Source: Dehalobacter sp. DCM
GTDB lineage: Bacteria > Bacillota > Desulfitobacteriia > Desulfitobacteriales > Syntrophobotulaceae
Direction: 5' to 3'
Assembly: GCF_024972775.1 (NCBI RefSeq)
Contig: NZ_CP092282.1
Span: 2,163,001-2,227,000, forward strand
Length of the DNA: 64,000 nucleotides
Shown here: one piece after another, positions 9,399 through 19,617 of the stretch
Numbering within the stretch: position 1 is the first letter of the stretch
Layout of the letters: each line of letters begins with the position of its first letter
Notes under the pieces: generated by a model
Databases searched by the model: none
What the model was told of the DNA's origin: nothing
Seen by the model: the letters and a program-made list of their open reading frames with translations, nothing else
Made by a program: the position numbers and the translations under genes

Positions 9399-10745
9399 AT
9401 GGATCCCAAATATTTCGTAATCATCGGCGCGGCAGTTGCCGGTATCATCATCGGCATCGCGATCGGGATAAGTATCAGTACCAGCAGAGGCAAGGGGTTA
9501 TGGGAAAAGGCCCGGATGCTTCAGCAGGAGAACGACCGGCTGCATCACGAACTGAATCAGGAAGTTCAGTATCGCGTCCAAAATGCCGCTTTGATTGCTG
9601 AGCTGCGCACACGGTTGGAGATTGCTCAATCTGCGTACGAAGAAAAATTGGTTTTATTGGAGAGCGCTAAAACTGAACTCACTGAAGATTTTAAAATTCT
9701 CTCAGCCGAAGCGTTAAAAAGTAATAACCAGTCTTTTCTCGAACTGGCGAAGACGGTACTGGAGAAAACCCAGGTCCAAGCCTCTGCTGAGCTGGAAAAG
9801 AAACAAACCTCCATTGATGCATTGGTCAAACCGTTGCGGGAATCTCTTGATAAGGTTGATATTAAGATCAATGAGCTTGAGCAGAAAAGGGCCGGAGCTT
9901 ACGAAGGACTGCTCAAACAAGTTGAATATATGGCTCTGGGTCAGGAAAAATTGCAGAGAGAGACCAATAAACTGATTTCCGCTTTGAAATCACCGACGGT
10001 ACGCGGGCGTTGGGGTGAAATACAACTTCAACGGGTGGTTGAACTGGCAGGTATGCTGGAATACTGCGACTTTTATCAACAGGAAGAAGTTAGCGGCGAG
10101 TCGGGAAGACTGCGTCCTGACATGGTGATCCGGCTGCCGGGGAATAAGGTCATCGTCGTTGACTCCAAAGCGCCCCTGGCTGATTTCCTGGAGGCAGTCG
10201 AGGCCATTGATGACGATACCAAACGGACAAAGATGACGGGGCATGCCCGACAAGTTAAAAACCACATCACCAAACTGGCGGGGAAATCCTATTGGAGTCA
10301 ATTTAACTTTACACCGGAGTTTGTCGTCATGTTTCTTCCGGGAGAAACCTTTTTCAGCGCAGCCCTGCAATCCGATCCGGGGCTGATTGAATATGGTGCG
10401 GAACAGCGGGTTATTCTGGCGACGCCGACGACGCTGATTGCGCTGCTTAAAGCGGTGGCGCACGGATGGAGCCAGGAACAGATCAATGAAAATGCCCGTC
10501 AGATCTGTGAACTGGGCAGGCAACTCTACGAACGGATCAGTGTGATGACCGACTATTTGTTGGATATCCGAAAAGGACTGAATCAAGCTACACAAGCCTA
10601 TAATAAAGCAGTCGGTTCTTACGAGAGCCGGGTGCTTGTAACCGCTCGAAAATTTAAGGAACTTGGTCTCGGCGGGGATAATGAGATAACGGAGATCGAG
10701 GTCATTGAAACAGCACTGCGGGAGCTTGCCGCCAGCGATGAATAA
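9399..10745 (+). CDS. rmuC: RmuC family protein
   Basis: A 448-residue RmuC homologue. An N-terminal membrane anchor rich in I/G/A (residues 4-28) is followed by a coiled coil (about 45-165) and the conserved RmuC nuclease-like core, seen in RGRWGEIQLQRVVELAGM and VVDSKAPL (a PD-(D/E)xK-like Asp...SK motif). Family members limit inversions and other rearrangements in genomes; the biochemical activity is not well established. The start follows GGAGG. It lies 46 bp after lepB and may share its transcript. Confidence 0.9.
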   Translation: MDPKYFVIIGAAVAGIIIGIAIGISISTSRGKGLWEKARMLQQENDRLHHELNQEVQYRVQNAALIAELRTRLEIAQSAYEEKLVLLESAKTELTEDFKILSAEALKSNNQSFLELAKTVLEKTQVQASAELEKKQTSIDALVKPLRESLDKVDIKINELEQKRAGAYEGLLKQVEYMALGQEKLQRETNKLISALKSPTVRGRWGEIQLQRVVELAGMLEYCDFYQQEEVSGESGRLRPDMVIRLPGNKVIVVDSKAPLADFLEAVEAIDDDTKRTKMTGHARQVKNHITKLAGKSYWSQFNFTPEFVVMFLPGETFFSAALQSDPGLIEYGAEQRVILATPTTLIALLKAVAHGWSQEQINENARQICELGRQLYERISVMTDYLLDIRKGLNQATQAYNKAVGSYESRVLVTARKFKELGLGGDNEITEIEVIETALRELAASDE

Positions 10746-10751
10746 TTAGCG

Positions 10752-11095
10752 CCACAGTTCCGGCGACAAGCAGAGCGGCTCTCGATGGTATTGTCGAACG
10801 ATATTCACATTGTTCGGCATGCCATTTTTGTGTGTTGGGGAGGTTTTCTCTGATCCGGGTATGACTAGTACAGTGTATTCTAAATAACTTGGCAAACAAA
10901 CACGTAAGCTTTTTTCTGAGGTTGGTCTGCATACCACATTCCGCTTTCGGCTCTTGCGCCATCCATAAATTGCATTAAGGAAGTTAAAATTCTTTTGCCC
11001 TCCTTGGCGAATTTTAACTTAGGTCCATCCATGGACCGTTGCGCTTCGCCTCCATGCTCCGCTTGGCGCTGGAAGTGTGGTACGCGGACCGTGCT
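10752..11095. repeat. Scrambled palindromic repeat block, copy 2
   Basis: The gap between rmuC and the next gene holds no gene but several pieces of the element at 4607-4713. GTTCCGGCGACAAGC appears in direct orientation near 10760, GGTTGGTCTGCATACCACAT in reverse near 10920, and a reverse piece containing TCCGCTTGGCGC near 11060. A hairpin core with CCATGGAC occurs near 11028. It looks like repeated insertion and internal rearrangement of one repeat family. ORFs across this block are not credible. Confidence 0.6.
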
Positions 11096-11224
11096 ATGAA
11101 GCTGAATGCCCAGTTATTTAGAGAACGTTGTACTAGGCGAGGGAGTGTACCCTGATCAGGTAATGTCTTTTTGGATTTTTTACGATATTAATGATGAAAT
11201 CTTAAATCCACGGAGGGATTTGAA

Positions 11225-12373
11225 ATGAGGATTCAGAGTTCGAATGTCGCTATGGCTGCGGAACACACCCAGGTTCAGCAGAGCACGGTCAAAGAAAACC
11301 TCAGGTATTGGACCGATGAACACAGCAGGGAAGCAAGTTCAGAGGCAGTTGCCCAGGGGGAGTTAACAGGAAGCGCAACACTGGACTCCCGGGCGAATAG
11401 ACTGAGTAACGCACTGGCGGATGTACTTCAGAAAACAGAGGATATTCTGGAATTGTCGGAAGCGGCAACGCGGATGCTCAAGGAACCCGATGACGTGTCG
11501 GAATCCGCTTCGTCTCAAGGGATATTTTATGAGCTCACGCCCAAACAAAAAGAAACAATTACCTTACTTGAACGGTTTTTGAGTGAGTTGACTGGAAAAA
11601 AAGTAAAACTGATCGTGCCTGATAAGCTGGCATTGTCACACGGTGACAGCCCTGCCGTTCAAGGCACAACAATGCCCATAACAGAGGGAAACGGCAATCA
11701 GCGCGCCGGCTGGGGCTTGGAATATCGCTATGGGTCTACCTATGTAGAACAAGAGTCGATGGTTTTCTCGGCGAAGGGAAAAATAGTGACCGAAGACGGA
11801 CAAAAGATCAGTTTCAAATTAGATCTAGCAGCAAGCAGAGAATATATTTCCAACGAGAGTTTTATCCTTAAAGCAGGGGATGCTCTAATCGATCCGTTAG
11901 TCATCAACTACGGTGCAGCAACAGCGAATTTAACAGATACAACGATGGCATTTGATCTTAATGCAGACGGTTCCGATGAATCGATAGCTACTCTCACTCA
12001 GGGGAGTGGTTTCCTGGCCTTGGATAAAGACAGTGACGGGCAGATCGACAATGGCGGTGAATTATTCGGGCCAACCACAGGGGATGGTTTCCAGGAGCTG
12101 TCGGTTTATGATGGTGATGAGAATGGTTGGATAGACGAGAATGATTCGATTTTTAATGAATTGAGAATATGGACCACAGACGAAAAAGGTAATGATCACC
12201 TGCTGGCTTTAGCGCAGGTTGGGATTGGTGCGATCTATTTAGGAAAGGTCGATTCGCTCTTTTCCTTGAAAGACATGAATAATAATGTGAACGGACAGAT
12301 TAAGGAGACCGGCATATTCTTGAAAGAGAACGGGGAAGCCGGAACAGTTCAGCATATTGATCTCGCCGTATAA
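11225..12373 (+). CDS. Protein with EF-hand-like calcium-binding repeats
   Basis: A 382-residue protein with no signal peptide that I can see. The N-terminal 110 residues are polar and helical. The C-terminal part carries Asp-rich loops typical of calcium-binding dockerin/EF-hand or VCBS-like repeats: DLNADGSDES, DKDSDGQIDNGGELFG and DGDENGWIDENDSIFNEL (about residues 258-310). Proteins of this build occur widely in Clostridia without an established function. The start ATG has GGAGGGA upstream. The gene stands alone between the repeat block and a convergent MscS gene. Confidence 0.75.
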   Translation: MRIQSSNVAMAAEHTQVQQSTVKENLRYWTDEHSREASSEAVAQGELTGSATLDSRANRLSNALADVLQKTEDILELSEAATRMLKEPDDVSESASSQGIFYELTPKQKETITLLERFLSELTGKKVKLIVPDKLALSHGDSPAVQGTTMPITEGNGNQRAGWGLEYRYGSTYVEQESMVFSAKGKIVTEDGQKISFKLDLAASREYISNESFILKAGDALIDPLVINYGAATANLTDTTMAFDLNADGSDESIATLTQGSGFLALDKDSDGQIDNGGELFGPTTGDGFQELSVYDGDENGWIDENDSIFNELRIWTTDEKGNDHLLALAQVGIGAIYLGKVDSLFSLKDMNNNVNGQIKETGIFLKENGEAGTVQHIDLAV

Positions 12374-12390
12374 GGGATCAGTCCCTTTTT
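12372..12390 (+). terminator. Short hairpin terminator between convergent genes
   Basis: AAGGGA-TCAG-TCCCTT followed by TTT overlaps the TAA stop of the preceding gene and lies at the end of the convergent mscS-like gene. Confidence 0.6.
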
Positions 12391-13621
12391 ATAACCCCAT
12401 GTGCCGAAGGTCGTAACCGGTTGGACTCTGATAGATCCGCAGATCAAATTCCGGCACAATGGCCATGATATGATCGAAGATATCGGCTTGTACGGCTTCA
12501 TACGTCTCCCAAGTTGTATCTTTAGTGAAAGCATATATTTCTATGGGAATACCGTGTTCGGTAATGGGCAGCTGACGGGCCATACGTACCATTGTGGTAT
12601 TGATTTCCGGGTGGTTTTGCAGATAAAAATGCAAATATGCCCGGAATGTTCCTATATTCGTAAGCCGCCGGCTGTTGACAGACTGCTTGTCATCGATGCC
12701 GTGCTTTAAATTATGCTCGGCGAGTACGTGTTCTTTGTTTTCGATATACGCGGTGAGATACTGGAACTTTTTGAATTTTTCAAGCATGTCGTCCGTACAG
12801 AAACGGATGCTCGAGCTGTCAATAAAGATGGAACGCTTAATACGCCTGCCGCCGGATTCCAACATGTTCCGCCAGTTCTTAAATGACTCAGAAATCAAAG
12901 CGTAGGTAGGCACTGTGGTGATCGTATTGTCAAAGTTTTTGACCTTAACCGTATTTAACGAAATATCAACGACGTCACCATCGGCACCGTATTTCGGCAT
13001 TTCGATCCAATCGCCGAGGCGAACCATGTCATTGGTAGCGATTTGGATACCTGCCACCAACCCGAGAAGAGAATCTCTAAAGATAAGTAAAATCACGGCA
13101 GACATGACACCAATCCCACTCAAAAGCAGGAGTGGTGAGCGGTTAATAATGACCGCTATAATCAGTATACCGCCGATAATCCAGAAAAAAATTTTTAATG
13201 CTTGGATTATACTGCGAATCGGTCTGAATTTGGAAACGTTAAATGTATTGTAGATATCCTCGGCAGCGTTCAACAGTGCATGGATGGTAATAAACCCGAA
13301 GACCGTCATATAAACAATAGCGACTCTCTCAATGATACTCGCATAATCAGGAAAATCAGGGGCACTCAAATAGATAATTACCGCCGGGACAAAATGGGCC
13401 AAATAATGGAACACTTTTCGATCCAAGATAATATCATCCCATTTAATCCTATTACGATGAATGTAGTAGGAAATAATTCGGAGAAATACTTTTATGGTTA
13501 TGAAGAAGGCTGCCAAACAAATCAATAGGACAAGGAATATGGCTGTGATATTGGCGATGATGCCGGCGGGAGAGGGATCCATTCCGCTATTTAACAGCCA
13601 CTTAAGTAAAAGTTGAACCAT
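12389..13621 (-). CDS. MscS-family mechanosensitive channel
   Basis: About 410 residues. Four to five N-terminal transmembrane helices precede the pore helix and a beta domain seen in GDWIEMPKYGADGDVVDISLN, the signature of MscS channels of the YbdG/YnaI size class. It would release solutes on hypo-osmotic shock. I prefer the start at 13621 (MVQLLLKW) because GAGGTG lies six bases upstream; an upstream in-frame ATG at 13678 has no ribosome site. It is divergent from the MFS gene. Confidence 0.87.
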   Translation of the reverse strand: MVQLLLKWLLNSGMDPSPAGIIANITAIFLVLLICLAAFFITIKVFLRIISYYIHRNRIKWDDIILDRKVFHYLAHFVPAVIIYLSAPDFPDYASIIERVAIVYMTVFGFITIHALLNAAEDIYNTFNVSKFRPIRSIIQALKIFFWIIGGILIIAVIINRSPLLLLSGIGVMSAVILLIFRDSLLGLVAGIQIATNDMVRLGDWIEMPKYGADGDVVDISLNTVKVKNFDNTITTVPTYALISESFKNWRNMLESGGRRIKRSIFIDSSSIRFCTDDMLEKFKKFQYLTAYIENKEHVLAEHNLKHGIDDKQSVNSRRLTNIGTFRAYLHFYLQNHPEINTTMVRMARQLPITEHGIPIEIYAFTKDTTWETYEAVQADIFDHIMAIVPEFDLRIYQSPTGYDLRHMGL

Positions 13622-13801
13622 AAGCTTCACCTCTAAGAAATTAATCGCTTGTTTTGAAAATAGATGCTCTATTGACAATCATGAGTATTTAATGTAGAAT
13701 CAAATAGTTTGTTATCGAACAAAGACCATCGTTTATTTAGTAAGAACCATGCTGATCTTTTCTCCGTTACTGATGATTGAAGAATATATAGGAGTTGTAC
13801 C

Positions 13802-15022
13802 ATGTCGGGAATTAATAATCAATTATATACGTCTTATCGTTGGGTGATTCTGTTGTTAATGGGATTACTCACTTTCAGCGGCAACGTAGCGCAATTCCAA
13901 GTTGCCGCCTTTTCTTATCAAATTATACCACATTATAGCCTAACACCGTCCCAATATGCCAGTGTATTGAATGCCCCCATGTTAATCTCCGTATTCTTAA
14001 GTCTGATCGGCGGTTCATTAGCGGATCGCTATGGGGTAAAAAATGTCGTTACAGTGGCACTTGGCGTCTCTATATTGGGGGCATTCTATCGGGTGTATAC
14101 CGATTCATATTCCGAATTATTGGTGAGTATGTTGCTGATGGGGATTTTTCAGTCCATGCTGGGAACGAATGCTTCCAAGATTTTCGGACTATGGTTTCCT
14201 AAAAAAGAAGCCGGTGTTGTAATGGGTATATTCTTCTTCATTTCTATGGCCGGGAATACGGTAGGGTTGGCTATAAGTACTTATTTTCCTTCGACGTATA
14301 GTGCTTTTTTAACCGCCGCTGTATTTATTACCGTGTTAGCGATTCTTTGGATAGTGTTAGCAAAAAATCAGCCGAGATACACAACACCCCAGCCTGTTCT
14401 GCCGTTTAATCACTATCTTAGTGTAGCAGCCCGCTCCAGAAATGTCTGGATAGGCGGCTTAGCGGCGTTGTTATTTATGGGGGCAGGCATGTCTGTTCTT
14501 AGTTTCCTACCGACGGCTTTAAATACGGTGTATGGCATGTCACCTGCGAAAGCGGGATTGATGTCATCACTCTATTCTCTCGGTACGATGTTCGGTAGTT
14601 TTATTGGACCGGTAATTATTGAAAAAGTCGGGAAAGTAAAGCCCGTCTTGATTTCGTTTGTATTCGTCGGTGGTCTATTCAGCTACTCTACATTTATTGT
14701 ACCCGTTCCACTAATGTGGTTGAACTTATTTATCGCAGGCCTCGTTGTCGGTGGAATTCTACCGAATATCTATGCATTGCCTCTTCGTTTAAAAGAAATT
14801 GGCCCTATCTATGCCGGCAGTGCGGGTGGTATCATAAGTACACTGCAGATGCTTGGCGCTTTCGTTATTCCGACCTTCGTGGTTGGAACCATTGCCGGTT
14901 CAAATTATAACCTTGTATTTATTTTATCCGGCTGCATCTATTTGGCCGGGATCCCCCTTTTATTGTTATTACCGAATATCAACGTCAAGGAACAGCTGAT
15001 ACAGAAGGTAACATCCGTGTAA
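13802..15022 (+). CDS. MFS transporter
   Basis: A 406-residue major facilitator with about 12 transmembrane helices. The loop 2-3 signature reads GGSLADRYGVKNV (about residues 75-87), the hallmark of the superfamily. The overall look is closest to the NarK/CynX/OxlT-like small-molecule carriers, but the substrate cannot be assigned. A ribosome site ATAGGAG precedes the ATG. It forms a single-gene unit closed by the terminator at 15052. Confidence 0.85.
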   Translation: MSGINNQLYTSYRWVILLLMGLLTFSGNVAQFQVAAFSYQIIPHYSLTPSQYASVLNAPMLISVFLSLIGGSLADRYGVKNVVTVALGVSILGAFYRVYTDSYSELLVSMLLMGIFQSMLGTNASKIFGLWFPKKEAGVVMGIFFFISMAGNTVGLAISTYFPSTYSAFLTAAVFITVLAILWIVLAKNQPRYTTPQPVLPFNHYLSVAARSRNVWIGGLAALLFMGAGMSVLSFLPTALNTVYGMSPAKAGLMSSLYSLGTMFGSFIGPVIIEKVGKVKPVLISFVFVGGLFSYSTFIVPVPLMWLNLFIAGLVVGGILPNIYALPLRLKEIGPIYAGSAGGIISTLQMLGAFVIPTFVVGTIAGSNYNLVFILSGCIYLAGIPLLLLLPNINVKEQLIQKVTSV

Positions 15023-15051
15023 ATTGTCTGGCCTTATTCACGTAAAAGATT

Positions 15052-15087
15052 AACCCCTCGCGTTATGTGACATAGCGGGAGGGGTTT
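15052..15087 (+). terminator. Rho-independent terminator
   Basis: A 16-bp stem AACCCCTC...GAGGGGTT with a TGA loop, between the convergent MFS and UPF0182 genes. Confidence 0.7.
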
Positions 15088-15132
15088 GTTATTCAGATCA
15101 TGCGGATTAACAAAGGTTCTTGCTGGTTCTTA

Positions 15133-17949
15133 TTATTCGGATTCGGTCTCTGATCCTGTGATCTCTGTTTCGACTGTTTCAGTGGATTCTGTTTCAATGG
15201 GATTGAGCTCTTCGTCCTGGGTGATCCCTTCGTTAGTCATGGTTGTCAGCTGATTCTCCAAAGCATCCAACATTTCTCGGATCTGCTTGATTTGGCTCAG
15301 GACACCTTCCAGGTCAGTGGCTGTACCTGTATCCGGTGTTGCTTCAGGATCATCCGATTCATCAGCGGGTGTTTCCTGCATAGTCGAAAGTTGGGGTGTC
15401 TTCCATCCGAAGATCGTATAGAGTCCTTCTTCCAAGGTAGCTGTCATCACAATCTTATCCTCATAAACAAGAACAACGCGTTTCATTTCCGGAATACTGC
15501 CGCTGGTTGTGGACTGCAGATAAATCGGTTCGACAAACAGGAAGTTGCCGCCGATAGGGAGTGCTAAGAGATTTCCGCGGATCACGCTGGATCCTTTCAG
15601 GTTCCATAAGGAAAATTGCTTGGAAATTTCCGTATCCTGGTCTATCCGGGATTCTATTTGAAACGGACCGTCGATTTCGATATTTTTCGGCAGCGTATAC
15701 AATATTAGTTTGCCGTATTGTTCACCATCCATCCTGGCCGCCAGCCAGGCAACCATATTATTGCGAGTATTCGTTTGACTGGAAGCGGGAGTAAAGGGCT
15801 GCATCAGGACAAATTCTTCTTTCTCCTCCCCAGGCAGACGCATGATCACGTAATAGGGCTCTACATTTTGGGTCTGGGAGCCGTAGATCTCCTTGGCGAC
15901 ATTCCAGGCATCTTCTTTATTATAAAAAACTTTCGCATTGGTCATATGAAACGTATTCAGCATCTGACATTGGATGGTAAACATGGTTTCCGGATAACGC
16001 AGATGAGACCTTAACGAGTAGGGCATTTCGGTGATGTCTTTAAAGACTTCGGGGAATATCTTTTCATACGTTTGCAGGATAGGATCATCCTTATCGATGG
16101 CATAAAAGTCAACTGTTCCGTTATAGGCGTCGACGACAACCTTCACCGAGTTGCGAATATAATTCGAATCAGCATATTTGACGGAATAGGGAATACTGCT
16201 GGTGGTGGTATAAGCATCTATAATCCATTTAATGCTGCCGTTGTCGATTACCATATAGGGGTCGTCATCATAGGTTAGGAATGGCGCCAGCTTTTCGACG
16301 CGTTCTTGGATATTGCGGTAAAGCAGTAATTTGCTTTGGGAAGTGACCTCTCGCGAAAGATAGAAACGCGGTGTTGCTTGATGCAGAGAGAGCATCAATT
16401 TGTTAAAAGCCGTAAACGGGATACCCGTTTTACCGGCATAACTGTTTTCCGCATTATCATTGCCCTGGGGGTAGTCAAACTCTTTAAATTTGGTGTTTAC
16501 AACGACCCAATCATTGGTGAGTTCGCCAAAATATATCCGGGGTTCGCTTATGGTTAATTCAGGATAATCTGTCTGGGGCGGGATATTACTCACAGCAAAG
16601 GCAGGAAGGCCTTTCGAAGTGACGGCATTCGCAAAGGATGTCGTTAAGCCGAAACCGTGGGTGTATTTAAAACGCGTATTGATAAAGGTCAGGGCTTTGG
16701 GGTCCAGGTCTGTCAACGATATTTCCCGGGCAGAAAGCATGACCTGACGATAATTGCCATCGACAATGTAACGGTCAATATCGATGTCATTGAATTTGTA
16801 ATAGTTGCGGATTCCTTGTTTTTGTGTATAAACCTGCTGCATAGTACGCGGATCGTTTAAACGGATATTTTCCAGGGTCTCAACACTGTCTTTCAATTCC
16901 TGAGCGGTTACGGTATCGTTGCCGGTATATTCCAAGGTCTCAATTTTATCCAGACCATAGGCGAACCGCGTCATAATAATTTCACTTTGGATATACGGGG
17001 TTTCTTTTTCCAGCTCATTGGGAATAACGATCATGGATTGTACGAGAGAAGGGAAACCACCGGATGTAAACAGAGAGAAAATAATCAAAAACGGAATTGG
17101 TGTTGTCAAGTAACGGCTGTCTTTTAAAAACATGGCCAGTACGGAAAATATCATGCAAATGAAGCTGACAACAATAAGTACTTTAAAAACGGGGAGAGCC
17201 GCGTAGACGTCGCTGAAACCGGCACCGACAACATGCCCTCTTTGTGAATAGACGATTTCAAACATATTGATAAAATAGCCAAAGCATTTCAAGCCAAACA
17301 GGAGGGTCAGTAAAATGGCAAGATGTCTTCTTGCCTTGGGGTTGATGACAATGGCATCTTTCTTCCATATCTTAATGGAATAGAATCGAATGACCCCAGT
17401 AATAATATAAAATAATGCCGTGAAGAGGGTGAGGACCAGGATCGGAGTGAAGAACGCGCCATAGATTGTTTGTAGGAAAGGCAGTTTGAATACAAAGAAG
17501 CTTAAATCTTTATTGAAGAGCGGATCAGCATAGTTGAAAGAAGACGAATTGAAGAAGGAAAGTACGTCCAACCAGCCGGTAAAGCCGACAACAAAGCTGA
17601 TGGCGATACTGACAATTGCGGAGACAAGTAGTAGGGTGATAGTTATCCGGCGCGGACTGATGTTCAGCGGGTAGTTGACTTCTTCGACCAAGCGGATCCG
17701 TTTACGGTATTTTTCGTTATAAAAGGTCTGAAAGGCATGTCTTCCGGACATTAGCGTCCCAAAAATGACAATAAACAACATGGTGCCGTTGATCAACTGA
17801 ATAAGCAGCTTGCTGAAAAAGGGTGTCCAAAACAATCGGGCGTAGCCCAAGTCGCTGAACCATAACCAATCTTCATAGACACCGCTTACAGCGGATAAGA
17901 AAACGATGATTAAAATCAACGCACCAAGGATTTTCAGAGCAAGTTTCAA
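15133..17949 (-). CDS. UPF0182 family membrane protein
   Basis: About 938 residues. Roughly seven transmembrane helices occupy the first 320 residues. A very large extracytoplasmic domain follows, and the protein ends in an acidic, Thr/Glu-rich tail with a short coiled coil. This is the standard form of UPF0182 (COG1615), common in Peptococcaceae, cyanobacteria and actinobacteria, and of unknown function. The longest frame starts at 17979, but that stretch encodes the ribosome site itself (ATAGGAGGG); the TTG at 17949, seven bases after it, is the likely start. Confidence 0.88.
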   Translation of the reverse strand: MKLALKILGALILIIVFLSAVSGVYEDWLWFSDLGYARLFWTPFFSKLLIQLINGTMLFIVIFGTLMSGRHAFQTFYNEKYRKRIRLVEEVNYPLNISPRRITITLLLVSAIVSIAISFVVGFTGWLDVLSFFNSSSFNYADPLFNKDLSFFVFKLPFLQTIYGAFFTPILVLTLFTALFYIITGVIRFYSIKIWKKDAIVINPKARRHLAILLTLLFGLKCFGYFINMFEIVYSQRGHVVGAGFSDVYAALPVFKVLIVVSFICMIFSVLAMFLKDSRYLTTPIPFLIIFSLFTSGGFPSLVQSMIVIPNELEKETPYIQSEIIMTRFAYGLDKIETLEYTGNDTVTAQELKDSVETLENIRLNDPRTMQQVYTQKQGIRNYYKFNDIDIDRYIVDGNYRQVMLSAREISLTDLDPKALTFINTRFKYTHGFGLTTSFANAVTSKGLPAFAVSNIPPQTDYPELTISEPRIYFGELTNDWVVVNTKFKEFDYPQGNDNAENSYAGKTGIPFTAFNKLMLSLHQATPRFYLSREVTSQSKLLLYRNIQERVEKLAPFLTYDDDPYMVIDNGSIKWIIDAYTTTSSIPYSVKYADSNYIRNSVKVVVDAYNGTVDFYAIDKDDPILQTYEKIFPEVFKDITEMPYSLRSHLRYPETMFTIQCQMLNTFHMTNAKVFYNKEDAWNVAKEIYGSQTQNVEPYYVIMRLPGEEKEEFVLMQPFTPASSQTNTRNNMVAWLAARMDGEQYGKLILYTLPKNIEIDGPFQIESRIDQDTEISKQFSLWNLKGSSVIRGNLLALPIGGNFLFVEPIYLQSTTSGSIPEMKRVVLVYEDKIVMTATLEEGLYTIFGWKTPQLSTMQETPADESDDPEATPDTGTATDLEGVLSQIKQIREMLDALENQLTTMTNEGITQDEELNPIETESTETVETEITGSETESE

Positions 17950-18135
17950 AAAGTTCCCTCCTATAGCTAAATTGTGCAAATAATTTGTAGTATATGTACT
18001 TCCGGGATTAAATATTTATCTATTGGCAATATATTCATAGTTTATCATATTTTTCTCTATATCGCTTCCTGAATTTAAATTTCTGAGATATACTTTAATT
18101 CAGACGAAAATACTGCAAAAGGGTTGGTGTCGTTT

Positions 18136-19050
18136 ATGTATGATCTTATAATAATCGGAGCAGGACCTGCCGGTTTGACGTCGGCCATCTATGCTTCCAG
18201 AGGCGGCCTTAAAGCCGTTGTCATCGAGTCGATGATGCCAGGCGGCCAAGCAGCAGCCACTGATAAAATTGATAACTATCCGGGGTTCCCGGACGGTATC
18301 TCCGGTTTTGATCTCATGAATACATTTTATCAACAGGCGCAGAATCACGGTTCAGAATTTATTTTTGAACCTGTCGTCCGCCTGGAAATGAACGGTTTAA
18401 CGAAAAAGGTTATCACCGCGCAGCAGACAATTGAGGCGAAAGCAATGATCATTGCTGCCGGGTCTAAACCCCGTCCCTTAGGTGTTGCCGGTGAAAAGAC
18501 ATTCCATGGCAGAGGTGTATCGTATTGTGCCGTCTGTGACGGTGCTTTCTATAAAGGGAAAAAGGTTGCTGTCGTGGGCGGCGGTTATGCTGCAATCGAA
18601 GAAGCTCTTTATCTCACCCGGTTTGCCGCCGAGGTTTATATCATTCACCGTCGTAAAGAATTCAGAGCGAGCATGGCGACAGTCGAAAAAGCAAAGAACA
18701 ATCCGAAGATTCATTTCCTGTTGGATAGTATAGTCGAGGAAATCAAGGGCACCGATAAGGTAGAAAAATTAAACCTTAAAAATGTCCTTACCGGTGAAAA
18801 AAGCGATGTGATGGTTGATGGAATCTTTGTGTATATTGGAACTGAACCCAATAACAAATTTGCTGAAGAATACTTCAAAACCGACGACCGCGGCTATATT
18901 ATTACGGATGAACTATTGCGAACCAATATAGAAGGTGTTTATGCCGCAGGGGATATTCGGAGCACACCGCTCCGTCAAGTGGCGACGGCGGTGGGTGATG
19001 GTGCCTTAGCGGCAGTACAGGCTGAAAAATACATTGCTGAATTGGAATAA
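18136..19050 (+). CDS. trxB: Thioredoxin reductase
   Basis: About 304 residues. FAD-binding GAGPAGLTSA at the N-terminus, the redox pair CAVC in the middle (SYCAVCDGAFY), an NAD(P)-binding GGGYAAIEE, and the C-terminal FAD motif GVYAAGDIRS. It reduces thioredoxin with NAD(P)H. The loop after the second nucleotide fold contains HRRKEFRA, which favours NADPH. The ATG at 18136 is preferred over the TTG at 18124. Confidence 0.94.
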   Translation: MYDLIIIGAGPAGLTSAIYASRGGLKAVVIESMMPGGQAAATDKIDNYPGFPDGISGFDLMNTFYQQAQNHGSEFIFEPVVRLEMNGLTKKVITAQQTIEAKAMIIAAGSKPRPLGVAGEKTFHGRGVSYCAVCDGAFYKGKKVAVVGGGYAAIEEALYLTRFAAEVYIIHRRKEFRASMATVEKAKNNPKIHFLLDSIVEEIKGTDKVEKLNLKNVLTGEKSDVMVDGIFVYIGTEPNNKFAEEYFKTDDRGYIITDELLRTNIEGVYAAGDIRSTPLRQVATAVGDGALAAVQAEKYIAELE

Positions 19051-19176
19051 GTAAAATAAATTCACACTGCATATGAGCTGGTGGTTTATCATCAGAAATG
19101 CGTAGTAAACTATTACCATGTACAGACACTTTCCCGGTGATTCTCCATACCATAATAACAAAAAGGAGGTATGGAA

Positions 19177-19617
19177 ATGTACTTCGGAAGAAAATCTGGC
19201 AATATGAATCAGCCGGCCATGGCCGGCATGATGCAGCCGGAAATGATGGGGATGAACGAGCCTGATATGATGGGAATGAACCAGCCGGAAATGATGACAG
19301 GTCAAGCCCCAGGCATGCCATATGAGAATTATCAGTATGAACAGATGACACCGGAAGGAATGTATTCAGCCCAAACCCAAGCAGGCTATGCATGTGTTCC
19401 TTGTGATCCTTGTGATCCGTGTGGTTGCGTACCTTACGACGAACATCATGAACATCATAAACCGCTGCCTGAGATTTATGTTGTACAAAAAGGGGATTCT
19501 GTTTATAAAATTGCTCAGAGGTATGGTCTGGATTGGCGTGAACTGGCCGGCTATAATCACTTAGGAAATCCCGATCTTATTTATCCCGGCGAAAGATTAT
19601 TTATCCCTCCCAGATAG
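19177..19617 (+). CDS. Met-rich LysM protein (spore coat/cell-surface-like)
   Basis: About 146 residues with three parts. The N-terminal third is a Met/Pro/Gly repeat with tandem copies of (Q/E)P(E/D)MMGMN. The middle has a Cys cluster CVPCDPCDPCGC and a His run HHEHHK. The C-terminal 45 residues are a LysM domain (YVVQKGDSVYKIAQRYGLDW) that binds peptidoglycan or chitin-like glycans. No signal peptide is present, as in SafA-type spore proteins. AAGGAGG lies eight bases before the ATG at 19177, whereas the upstream ATG at 19171 is too close to it. A spore-coat role is inference. Confidence 0.75.
   Translation: MYFGRKSGNMNQPAMAGMMQPEMMGMNEPDMMGMNQPEMMTGQAPGMPYENYQYEQMTPEGMYSAQTQAGYACVPCDPCDPCGCVPYDEHHEHHKPLPEIYVVQKGDSVYKIAQRYGLDWRELAGYNHLGNPDLIYPGERLFIPPR

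Noticed and set aside
10702-10962. Minus-strand ORFs after rmuC
   Set aside because: They read through repeat pieces shared with 4.6 kb and overlap the end of rmuC.
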